From: JBCDGZ01 sp038750655
GTDB lineage: Bacteria; Bacteroidota; Bacteroidia; Chitinophagales; Saprospiraceae
Direction of reading: 5' to 3'
Assembly (NCBI GenBank): GCA_038750655.1
Contig: JBCDGZ010000009.1
Location: 1-64,000 of the forward strand
Length of the DNA stretch: 64,000 bases
Positions 24,856 through 31,803 of this stretch are shown piece by piece. The position numbers and the translations under genes are program-made. Every line of letters begins with the position of its first letter. Position 1 is the stretch's first letter. The notes under the pieces were generated by a model, which saw only the letters and a list, made by a program, of their open reading frames with translations, ran no database searches and was not told the DNA's origin.

Positions 24856-25587
24856 TTAAAAGGGTAGCATGGCTAAAATGGATTCGATGCTGTTGGCCAG
24901 GTTGGCGGCCGCTAGCACTTGTTTTTGTTTGCGGGTATATTCGTAGGCCAGTACGGCTAATTTTTCGCTGAATTTATCGGTGCTGCAAAAGTCTTTTTTC
25001 GTCAATACCTTCAGGCCGATGTTGACTTTGGCTCTGATGGGATAGAGGGTTGGCGAATAGGCTTGCTCTTCGACAGAGAAGCTGGTTAGGCGGACGGGGA
25101 TGATGCGGCCGGGGCCGAAGGCGAAGAGCACTACGGGGACGCTTCCGCGCGGGACGGGTGCAGCCCCGCCGCCGCCAATACCCAGGCTTCCGCCTCCTAC
25201 GCCCAGTGAGCCGGTCACTGATCCCAGCAGGCCACCCAGCAGGCTTTCCTCCTGGGGGTAAAGCAGCATCTCCATCGCCGAAATGCGATCGGCAACGCCC
25301 ACTAGATTAGCTACCGGATGGCTGTCCGGAAATTCCAGAGCGTCGGTAGCATCCAGCTCCAGGCCGAGGGTGAAGGTCTCGGGCGGGTCTTCGGGCTGGG
25401 CGGTCGAAGACACGTCGGAGGATTGGCCGGTGGGGGCCGAAGGCTGCCAGACTTCCAAGGTGCGGGTCATCGTCTCAGGATTGTACTGAAAAACGATCAC
25501 ATTGGGAATAGGCCCCAGGAAGCGTTCTGAGAATTCGATCAAAGCGCCTTTTATCAATCTTGGACTGCGAGAATATCCGGTCTGCAT
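24856..25587 (-). CDS. Contractile injection system tube-terminal protein (CIS_tube / Afp7 N-terminal-like)
   Basis: 243 aa. The start IKGALIEFSERFLGPIPNVIVFQYNPETMTRTLE is characteristic of the CIS tube protein family (Afp7/Pvc7 N-terminal part), where the FQYNP segment is strongly conserved. A Gly-rich flexible loop follows near residues 120-150 (GGLLGSVTGSLGVGGGSLGIGGG). The end SFSVEEQAYSPTLYPIRAKVNIGLKVL fits the usual second half. Such proteins cap the inner tube where it meets the hub. Placed between the 110-aa gene (2 bp gap) and LysM gene (11 bp). Confidence 0.88.
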   Translation of the reverse strand: MQTGYSRSPRLIKGALIEFSERFLGPIPNVIVFQYNPETMTRTLEVWQPSAPTGQSSDVSSTAQPEDPPETFTLGLELDATDALEFPDSHPVANLVGVADRISAMEMLLYPQEESLLGGLLGSVTGSLGVGGGSLGIGGGGAAPVPRGSVPVVLFAFGPGRIIPVRLTSFSVEEQAYSPTLYPIRAKVNIGLKVLTKKDFCSTDKFSEKLAVLAYEYTRKQKQVLAAANLANSIESILAMLPF

Positions 25588-25589
25588 AA

Positions 25590-25922
25590 TCAGTAGCCTC
25601 CTTGAGTTTGGTGATGGGTAGAATAATGTTGAGGGCCTTCCTTAGTTCGCGTGTGTTGAAGGGTCGATGGAGCCTTTCCCTTCGATAATTGATTGCGGTA
25701 CGATATATGATTCAGAATAGCTCCGGTAATTTGATCAACCAGTTGATCCTTTGTCCATTGCTCTGACAGGCGCAATTGGATATTGAGCTGATCGATGTAG
25801 CGGCGGCCCGGCTGCACCGGCAATTGCTGCGCCAGTCGCTGCGCGATGCGCTGACTGATCTGCTGGCCCTCTTCGCGGCTCAGGTGGGGCAATCGCAAAA
25901 CCAATTGTTCAATCTCAAGCAT
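25590..25922 (-). CDS. Small eCIS-operon protein, unknown
   Basis: 110 aa. The N-terminus is helical and amphipathic (MLEIEQLVLRLPHLSREEGQQISQRIAQRLAQQLP), similar in style to short proteins that accompany phage-tail-like loci. A second helical part (LSEQWTKDQLVDQITGAILNHISY) precedes a polar, His/Thr/Gln-rich tail. I do not recognise a named family. It sits with 2-bp gaps between the AAA+ ATPase and the CIS_tube gene, so it is co-expressed with the baseplate/hub genes. A chaperone or connector role is only a guess from position. Confidence 0.7.
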   Translation of the reverse strand: MLEIEQLVLRLPHLSREEGQQISQRIAQRLAQQLPVQPGRRYIDQLNIQLRLSEQWTKDQLVDQITGAILNHISYRNQLSKGKAPSTLQHTRTKEGPQHYSTHHQTQGGY

Positions 25923-25924
25923 AA

Positions 25925-28033
25925 TCAGGATTTCAGAAATTTACTTTTTACATCTTTACTCAAGCTCCGGCCTTCTTTGATCAACTCCCGCTCCAGGCCT
26001 TGAAGCAGGTGTTTTATCTGAATACTGCTGCCCTCTTTCCTACTCAGGAAAAGTGCAGAGAGACAGGTATTTTTAATTTGTGCGCCCGTAAGCGGCATCA
26101 GCTGGGCCAGCTGTCTCAGATCACCATCGAGTGCTCCTTCTTCAGCCTCTCCGGCCAGCTCCCCAAGAATCCGCTGCCACAGTTGATAGCGCTGTTCGGC
26201 ATCGGGCTTCTGAAATTCCAACACAAACCGCAAGCGCCGGATAAAGCCCGGATCGATATTCGCTTTTTTATTGGTGGTCAGAATGGCGATACCGGCATAG
26301 CTTTCGATGGCCTGCAGGAGGTAGTTGGTATCGGTGTTGGCGTAGCGGTCGTGGGCGTCTTTGATTTCAGTTCGTTTACCAAAAAGGGCATCACATTCAT
26401 CGAAGAGGAGCACCGCGTTAAGCTGCCGAGCCCTGTTGAGAATAAGGTCTAGGTTCTTGGTCGTTTCTCCGATGTATTTGCTGACGATAGTGGATAGATC
26501 GATGCGGTACAATTCTACGCCGAGGGTGGCGGCAATGACCTGTGCGGCCATTGTTTTTCCTGTTCCCGGAGGGCCAGAGAAGAGGGCCATCAATCCCTTT
26601 CCTTGTGGGAAGAGGCGACGTGTTTGGGGCATTTCCCAGACCAATTCTCGCTCCTGCCCCTCAAAAATAAAATCTGACAATTGATTTTTCAACCAAGGAT
26701 ACAGCACCAAATCTTCCCAATTAAAAGGACATTCCAAGTACTGCGCTAACTTGCCGAAGCGATGACGGGAAGAGCGGCTGAGCAACTGTGCGGCCTCTGC
26801 TGGATCAGCTGTCGCCCGCTGGGCTACTGTTCTAATTTGCCCCACCGTTACCTGAAAGCGATTGATAAGATACACGGTCTCTTTAGCTGACCATTCCGCC
26901 ATCTGCGGCAACAATCGCTTCCAAACAATTTGTCGATCCTGGATGCTGAAAGCCGGCAATTCAACCCGATAATCAATCATTCCTGCGATTGGAGCATGAT
27001 GTGAACCCGGCTGAGTGATGGTAAATTGTATTTGAAAAGGCCGAGTGATTTGCGGCCAAGCCTTGCCTTCCCAGTCCTCTCCAATCCAAGCCAAGGCACA
27101 GTTGTCCAAATAGGCATGCCGCTGAGCGTGCAGATAAACAGCAGGCCACTGCTCTCTACTCACACGATCGACATCGACCACCAGCAAGGGCAACTGCAGC
27201 TGCTGGCAAAGCGTAGCGGCAAAGGTCCGCCGCCCTTGGCCAGGAGCACCGGAGACACAAATGTTGATCTCCTGCTGGGAATTGGCCGCTAGTGTTCGGG
27301 TGATAAAATCAAGAGTGGGCTGCATGGGCCAGTTGGGGAGAGGCGCTTGAGGAGCTTGTATGTAAGCTACTCCCAGCAACACCGGATCAATATCCATACG
27401 GCCCATCAGGCGATTGAGGATATGAGGATCACATTCGTATCGCGGAGGCTCACCGTTTGCCATCGTTTTTTTGTGCACCAAATCCCAAATCAATAAATTA
27501 GCAATCGGACTTAAGGTATTTCTAGCCGTCGATCTAAAGAGTCGATTGATCAATTCATCGGTCACGTAATTTCTTCCAGAATGATCCTGCAGATAGGCAT
27601 AGACTTGACCCAATTCCGGAACGAGGGCCAAAGCCAAAGTAGCTTGCAGAACATCCGTCTCATATTTTCCAACCCCCAAGCGCTTTTTCAGATGAGTGAA
27701 AAAGGACTGCTCTGCGTGGAGCAAGGTCGTCTCCACCTCTTCCAGTTCCGCTCTTAAGGCCTTCAAGTCCTCCTGCTCGGACAACCATTGCACCTCGTCG
27801 GCGGTATTATCTTTATTCCACAAAATACAATCGATCGCCTGATGGTAATTGACCGTCTGGCCGTCGACATTCCCATGATCTTTCCACAGCTTACGCAGCC
27901 AGGCGACGCGCAGCATTGCGCGCAGCCGCACTCTAGCAATGATCAACTCCAATGCGCTGACCATTCTTTGCTCATTGGCAAAGGTTTGCATCTCTGCGTT
28001 TTGGCTATTTTGATCTAGGGTACTTGTAGCCAT
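25925..28033 (-). CDS. AAA+ ATPase of the eCIS (Afp15-like) with a degenerate first module
   Basis: 702 aa. The second AAA+ module has Walker A GPPGTGKT (487-494), Walker B VLLFDE (541-546), sensor-1 TTN (586-588) and an Arg-finger RRLR (599-602). A first module around residues 255-345 has GAPGQGRRT in the Walker A position (the Lys is replaced by Arg), so it probably does not hydrolyse ATP. The N-terminal ~130 residues are helical, with a coiled-coil-like stretch (LKALRAELEEVETTLLHAEQ). Afp15 is needed for assembly of the eCIS particle. It begins inside the end of the DUF4255 gene (19-bp overlap), so the two are co-translated. High confidence. Confidence 0.93.
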   Translation of the reverse strand: MATSTLDQNSQNAEMQTFANEQRMVSALELIIARVRLRAMLRVAWLRKLWKDHGNVDGQTVNYHQAIDCILWNKDNTADEVQWLSEQEDLKALRAELEEVETTLLHAEQSFFTHLKKRLGVGKYETDVLQATLALALVPELGQVYAYLQDHSGRNYVTDELINRLFRSTARNTLSPIANLLIWDLVHKKTMANGEPPRYECDPHILNRLMGRMDIDPVLLGVAYIQAPQAPLPNWPMQPTLDFITRTLAANSQQEINICVSGAPGQGRRTFAATLCQQLQLPLLVVDVDRVSREQWPAVYLHAQRHAYLDNCALAWIGEDWEGKAWPQITRPFQIQFTITQPGSHHAPIAGMIDYRVELPAFSIQDRQIVWKRLLPQMAEWSAKETVYLINRFQVTVGQIRTVAQRATADPAEAAQLLSRSSRHRFGKLAQYLECPFNWEDLVLYPWLKNQLSDFIFEGQERELVWEMPQTRRLFPQGKGLMALFSGPPGTGKTMAAQVIAATLGVELYRIDLSTIVSKYIGETTKNLDLILNRARQLNAVLLFDECDALFGKRTEIKDAHDRYANTDTNYLLQAIESYAGIAILTTNKKANIDPGFIRRLRFVLEFQKPDAEQRYQLWQRILGELAGEAEEGALDGDLRQLAQLMPLTGAQIKNTCLSALFLSRKEGSSIQIKHLLQGLERELIKEGRSLSKDVKSKFLKS

Positions 28034-29295
28034 GTCGGTGGAGATTCTATTCCGTTTACAAAAATTCTAAGGGGTAAATCATCCCCGGAGCTGGCACTGG
28101 CGGGTAAGACCAAACGCAGCTGGGTGGGATCAACCGGATTCACCGCAAATTCGCCGACCGCCAGATTATTGTAGTCCGTATTCGATCCATCGGGTAAAAT
28201 ATTAATCAGTCGTTCATCCAAAATATAAACACTCACCTGCTCGGCTGGAGCATCAAAAGATTGTCCGGTAATCTGAAAGCGGCGCTGCGCCACATCTTCC
28301 AGGAGTATCCCAGTGATCGACGGAGCGATTGCGATGGGGCACTGGTTGGAAAGGTGGGTAAAATTGCGGACTTGCCCGTTGGGCATCATTCGTTGTTTGA
28401 CGGCACTGACCTGCGCCCCATAGACGCCGGGGATAATATCAATAGTATTGCCGGGGTTCCCTTGTTCGACCGCAGTTGTCTGCACCCGAGCTTCCAGCCT
28501 TCCTTCGCTGGCGACCAGCGCCCAGGCCGGGGTGGCTTGCAAAACTGGCCCCCGATTCGGGCTGTGCAACAACAATTGTAGGCTGCCCCCATTGAATCCA
28601 GTACCGATGAGGCGGAAGGTCTGCCCGATGGGCACCTGCGCAGGAGAAGTTCGCAACTGCTCCGAAATGACGGCACCAGGCGGCACAAAATTGACCACGT
28701 TCTCACTGCTAATAATCCGCGGCGCTCCTTGAACAAAAGCATGAACACCGTAGGATAACACCCTGTTACTCCGCCGCTGAGCTTGCTCAGGTTCAAGCAA
28801 GGCTACAGAAACTTCGTAGTAGCAGGAGAGCTTCATCTCCGAATTCCCAGCCGTCCAAAAAGAGACCGCTTCGTTGGGAGGAATGGTGTTCAGACAAATG
28901 CGCAGACGGTTATCAGAGTTATTCGAATTGACATTAATCACAGGATTATCGCGCAGGGTTTTCACCGCAACCCCCATCATACGCTGTTCATTGAGTGCTC
29001 GGGATTCTTCGGCAATATTCGTATCGTTTGCACTAAGGTGATAGTAGAGCTTTAGGCCCATCGGCGTGAAGCGAATGGGGACATTATCGCTGCCGGGAGC
29101 AGGAAGGTTTTTATAATGTGGGTCTTCGCTGATATGGTACAAGTACATGCCAATCCCGGTCTCGGAGAGGTAGGCGGGTGGAGAAGGGAAGACCGTAGGG
29201 GCTGGTCCGCCACCCCAGCCGGAACTCGGCGTAAAGGCGTTGCCGATGGTAGTCATCAGCGCCTGGGTAATATCGGATATATCGAGTAAGGCCAT
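28015..29295 (-). CDS. DUF4255 / Pvc16 N-terminal-type tube terminator (Afp16-like) with IPT-like domains
   Basis: 426 aa. The N-terminal ~200 residues (SDITQALMTTIGNAF ... IGMYLYHISEDPHYKN ... VPIRFTPMGLKLYYHLSA) match DUF4255, the Pvc16/Afp16 N-terminal domain. Afp16 caps the distal end of the tube and sheath and sets particle length. It is longer than typical Afp16. The extra C-terminal part (~210-426) contains two stretches ending in GQTFRLIGTGFNG and RRFQITGQSFDAP, resembling IPT/TIG Ig-like domains. These may decorate the cap. The gene overlaps the ATPase by 19 bp. Confidence 0.88.
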   Translation of the reverse strand: MALLDISDITQALMTTIGNAFTPSSGWGGGPAPTVFPSPPAYLSETGIGMYLYHISEDPHYKNLPAPGSDNVPIRFTPMGLKLYYHLSANDTNIAEESRALNEQRMMGVAVKTLRDNPVINVNSNNSDNRLRICLNTIPPNEAVSFWTAGNSEMKLSCYYEVSVALLEPEQAQRRSNRVLSYGVHAFVQGAPRIISSENVVNFVPPGAVISEQLRTSPAQVPIGQTFRLIGTGFNGGSLQLLLHSPNRGPVLQATPAWALVASEGRLEARVQTTAVEQGNPGNTIDIIPGVYGAQVSAVKQRMMPNGQVRNFTHLSNQCPIAIAPSITGILLEDVAQRRFQITGQSFDAPAEQVSVYILDERLINILPDGSNTDYNNLAVGEFAVNPVDPTQLRLVLPASASSGDDLPLRIFVNGIESPPTWLQVP

Positions 29296-29330
29296 AATTT
29301 ACAAATCAATGTTTTCAGCGTTGTCTATCC

Positions 29331-30290
29331 TCACATTTGCCCCAGCCCAAAGCGCTGAGGGAAGCGAGGTTTATTGACGGAAGGAATAGGCTTGGTGGCC
29401 GCAGGCCGCGGCGGCTGGCGCGGAACAGTCCTGACTGCGGGTGGAGCCGGCGGCAGGATTTCCACTTTTATACTGCCGATGCGCAGCACTGATTCACTCT
29501 TGGATGTCGCCTTGGGTGTTGGCAGTGCTGCTTGTTTTAAGGGCTGAGGCCGCAGCAGCCTCGCCGACCTCGGTGTTTTCAATTTTGCTTCAGCAGCAAA
29601 CTGTTCGGTGGTCTGTTTTTGCAGTATCACTTCCTCTTGTTGAATCCCCTTTTCCTGCGGAGGAGAAAGCTTGGATAAATTCGAGGAAGAGGGCGCGTTA
29701 GTCATCACAGGGGCAATAGAAGAAACAGGATTGATTACATGGGAATTTGTTACAGGGTTTAAAGTTGGTTGAACAGGGTCTTGTCTTTCAAATACGGGTT
29801 GAGGGATAGCGGGTACAGTAATATTCTCCTTCTCTACGATGGTTTCTAACCGTTGTATATTTTTTACGGGTGTCAATGGTAATCCTGTTGCTGTAGTCGA
29901 AGCAGGGGATAATTCCTCCCCAGTCCTCCCCTCTTCTATTGGGGTTTCTATAAAATATTGATTCGTTTGCTGAGTAGGCTGAACGTACTGTTCTTTTTTC
30001 AAAATATCCCGATGAACCACCGTATGGACCGATTCAAAATAGGGACGAGGTTCATTCAAAGAGGGGTGTAAAGAAGACGGTTCTGTAGAAACAGAGGGCG
30101 CTATGCGCTCCTCTCCTGCGGTCCAAGGGGAAGCCGTTTCGAAAAAGGCCGTACTACCATCTCCTATCTCGCTAGCTATAAAGCGAGGCTGGTTGGGCAT
30201 CATCGTCGGCAGGCCCGACGGTTCTGATGAAGCAGCCACCGAAGAAGAGCCATTGAAGCGCGCAGCGATTTTAGAAAGGTAAGCAGCCAT
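29331..30290 (-). CDS. Pro/Ser/Thr-rich low-complexity eCIS-operon protein, unknown
   Basis: 319 aa. The start MAAYLSKIAARFNG is a short helix; the rest is disordered-looking and rich in Pro, Ser, Thr, Glu and Gln, with a basic Pro-rich tail (PARPAATKPIPSVNKPRFPQRF). No domain is recognised. It lies 8 bp after the zinc-ribbon gene and 35 bp before the DUF4255 cap gene. It is one of the few remaining candidates for a cap, lumen or length-determining (tape-measure) role in this operon, since no classical Afp14 is seen, but the low-complexity sequence is unlike known helical tape measures. Function unassigned. Confidence 0.72.
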   Translation of the reverse strand: MAAYLSKIAARFNGSSSVAASSEPSGLPTMMPNQPRFIASEIGDGSTAFFETASPWTAGEERIAPSVSTEPSSLHPSLNEPRPYFESVHTVVHRDILKKEQYVQPTQQTNQYFIETPIEEGRTGEELSPASTTATGLPLTPVKNIQRLETIVEKENITVPAIPQPVFERQDPVQPTLNPVTNSHVINPVSSIAPVMTNAPSSSNLSKLSPPQEKGIQQEEVILQKQTTEQFAAEAKLKTPRSARLLRPQPLKQAALPTPKATSKSESVLRIGSIKVEILPPAPPAVRTVPRQPPRPAATKPIPSVNKPRFPQRFGLGQM

Positions 30291-30297
30291 CCCAATA

Positions 30298-31077
30298 TCA
30301 GTTTAAAGCCGACTCGGTCATAATCAACGACACATAGCGTCGCCGCAGACTTCGGGGCAATTCGAGAATTTCGTGTTGACTCCAACCGTAGCTCATCGCC
30401 AGTCGATGTACTTCCAGCGGGAGTTGCGCCTTTTCTAAGAGTAATGCATTGAGCAAATAAGATTGCATATCAAAGCGAATCTGCTGCTCCTTATCACACT
30501 CTGGACAGCAAGCTTGCAGCTCCGTTTCAAAAACCGGTGCTACCTGCTGCATCGCCTGTTGAACCAACGCAGCCTCCGCCGGGGCGTCCCCATCCAACAG
30601 GCAACGCTGCAGCAAAAGCTGCCCCGCCCGATCGGCCGTCAAGCCCAACAAGCGCTGCTCATCCTCCCCCGTCGGCAACCGAAAGCGGCTCCCGTCCGGC
30701 AACCGAAAACTGCCATCCTCCTGCACCATCACCTCCAACTCCTGCTCCGTATTCCGAAGGAAAGCAAAGAGCTGATCCAGGTTAAAATCCAGATCAAAAG
30801 GAGCTTCACAGACCTGACAGTTGAGGGTACTTTGAATGCGCGTACCGTAGGTCATCCGATAAATAGCCAGCAGCAATTCATCGCGATCGGCCGTAGCAAT
30901 GGCCGCCGCCCTACCGGGTTGCAGCGACTGCTCCGAGCGATCCACCAGCAGCCGATCAATCAGCCCAATCGCATCCAGCGTACCGGGACGATTGATCGAC
31001 AGCACATCGTGGCCACAAACTTCACGCAAGCAAGCCCATTTACTGACCGTGGTATAGCGTAGCGGAATAAAATGCAT
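30298..31077 (-). CDS. Zinc-ribbon protein resembling T4-type baseplate assembly chaperones
   Basis: 259 aa. Two CxxC pairs, C87/C90 and C191/C194, could bind one zinc. The layout ADRDELLLAIYRMTYGTRIQSTLNCQVCEAPFDLDFNL resembles T4 gp26/gp51-type baseplate chaperones and related 'T4 baseplate' proteins. The C-terminal ~60 residues (LPLEVHRLAMSYGWSQHEILELPRSLRRRYVSLI) are helical and resemble the end of that family. It follows the tube gene by 17 bp. A role in assembly of tube or baseplate is inferred from family resemblance and position; the metal site is visible but unproven. Confidence 0.75.
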   Translation of the reverse strand: MHFIPLRYTTVSKWACLREVCGHDVLSINRPGTLDAIGLIDRLLVDRSEQSLQPGRAAAIATADRDELLLAIYRMTYGTRIQSTLNCQVCEAPFDLDFNLDQLFAFLRNTEQELEVMVQEDGSFRLPDGSRFRLPTGEDEQRLLGLTADRAGQLLLQRCLLDGDAPAEAALVQQAMQQVAPVFETELQACCPECDKEQQIRFDMQSYLLNALLLEKAQLPLEVHRLAMSYGWSQHEILELPRSLRRRYVSLIMTESALN

Positions 31078-31094
31078 AAGCTCAATTGATCAGA

Positions 31095-31613
31095 TTACTG
31101 ACCGTTGGTGGTTTCTTGAGGCTCTGTTACGGCTTCGTCGCGCTCCCAGCCTTCATTCTGCAACACCAGCATTTCGATGGCAATGGCATTCCCGTTGGCA
31201 TCCAGCTCCGGCATCGCCTGATACTCAGATACCCAGCAGCGAAAGACATTATACGCCTTCACTACCGATCCCTGCTCGTTGAGCAATTCAATGGTAATGT
31301 CCTTACGAAAATCCGCTAGCGACATAGAAGCGTCGCCGTCGATGTTCCAAACCTTCTGGGCCCAGCGCTCGAATTCCAGGTCATGCGTCAAGCCTCTTTC
31401 CAGCGTGATGGCCTCGAATTTCCAGGTGGAGGGTGATTTGCGGGAGGTGCTAGGGTCGCCCCCTTCGCGGTGCTCTACTGGTTCCGTACTTTGCTTCAAA
31501 GCACCAACCTTGTTGATACCAGCGACATAGCGGCCGTCCCATTTAACGCGAAATTTAAAGTTTTTATAGGGGTCAAAGCGAGTGGCGTTGACTACGAATT
31601 GTGTATTTGCCAT
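31095..31613 (-). CDS. Inner tube protein, T4 gp19/Hcp-like (Afp1/5-like)
   Basis: 172 aa. DPYKNFKFRVKWDGRYVAGINKVGALKQSTEPVEHREGGD is the typical start of contractile-injection inner tube proteins. It continues with ITLERGLTHDLEFERWAQKV and the closing pattern VFRCWVSEYQAMPELDANGNAIAIEMLVLQNEGWERD. These rings stack as the needle expelled by sheath contraction and, in eCIS, carry cargo in the lumen. Only one such gene is present, whereas Afp/PVC operons have more. It is separated from the sheath gene by 189 bp of hairpins, unlike every other gap in the operon. Confidence 0.93.
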   Translation of the reverse strand: MANTQFVVNATRFDPYKNFKFRVKWDGRYVAGINKVGALKQSTEPVEHREGGDPSTSRKSPSTWKFEAITLERGLTHDLEFERWAQKVWNIDGDASMSLADFRKDITIELLNEQGSVVKAYNVFRCWVSEYQAMPELDANGNAIAIEMLVLQNEGWERDEAVTEPQETTNGQ

Positions 31614-31628
31614 TTTGGTTTATTTTTA

Positions 31629-31641
31629 GCGCCTTTGGCGC
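31629..31641 (-). repeat. Short hairpin GCGCC-TTT-GGCGC, copy 1
   Basis: A perfect 5-bp inverted repeat (31629-31633 with 31637-31641) around a TTT loop. It lies 16 bp before the tube start codon and is the first of three identical hairpins in the sheath-tube gap. Confidence 0.9.
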
Positions 31642-31653
31642 GTTGGTTGATGA

Positions 31654-31709
31654 TTGGCGCCTTTGGCGCTTGGGTGGACGGTTGGCGCCTTTGGCGCTTG
31701 GGTGGACGG
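31654..31709 (-). repeat. Two perfect 28-bp tandem direct repeats, each containing a GCGCC-TTT-GGCGC hairpin
   Basis: Copies at 31654-31681 and 31682-31709 are identical base for base. Each starts TTGGCGCC, contains the hairpin core (31657-31669 and 31685-31697) and ends in a TTGGGTGGACGG tail. The tail motif continues as GGACGG/TTGACGG units into the long hairpin that follows. Too few and too short copies for a CRISPR array. Confidence 0.9.
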
Positions 31710-31765
31710 TGGACGGTTGACGGCGAACGTAGTAGTACTATACCGTCCACCGTCGACCGTCAACC
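31701..31765 (-). repeat. Long imperfect hairpin between sheath and tube genes
   Basis: The arms 31701-31723 and 31743-31765 pair at 20 of 23 positions, around a 19-base loop (31724-31742). It lies 38 bp past the sheath stop (minus-strand reading). It could act as an attenuator, RNA processing site or mRNA stabiliser tuning tube versus sheath. There is no T-run, so a classical terminator is unlikely. Confidence 0.85.
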
Positions 31766-31772
31766 AGGCCGG

Positions 31773-31803
31773 CCCTAGGCCGCCCCACCAGCCGCTCCGC
31801 GGC
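31773..31803 (-). repeat. Two more trinucleotide-loop hairpins next to the sheath stop
   Basis: CGGCC-CTA-GGCCG and AGCCGC-TCC-GCGGCT are perfect inverted repeats with 3-base loops, like the GCGCC-TTT-GGCGC copies. The second reaches the last base of the sheath stop codon. Together with the other hairpins they fill most of the 189-bp gap. Confidence 0.75.

Noticed and set aside
23951..24859. 302-codon plus-strand frame opposite the gpD-like and LysM genes
   Set aside because: Overlaps two well-supported minus-strand genes and shows no domain.
31654..31709. Tandem repeats considered as a CRISPR array
   Set aside because: Only two copies with no spacers; no cas genes in the window.
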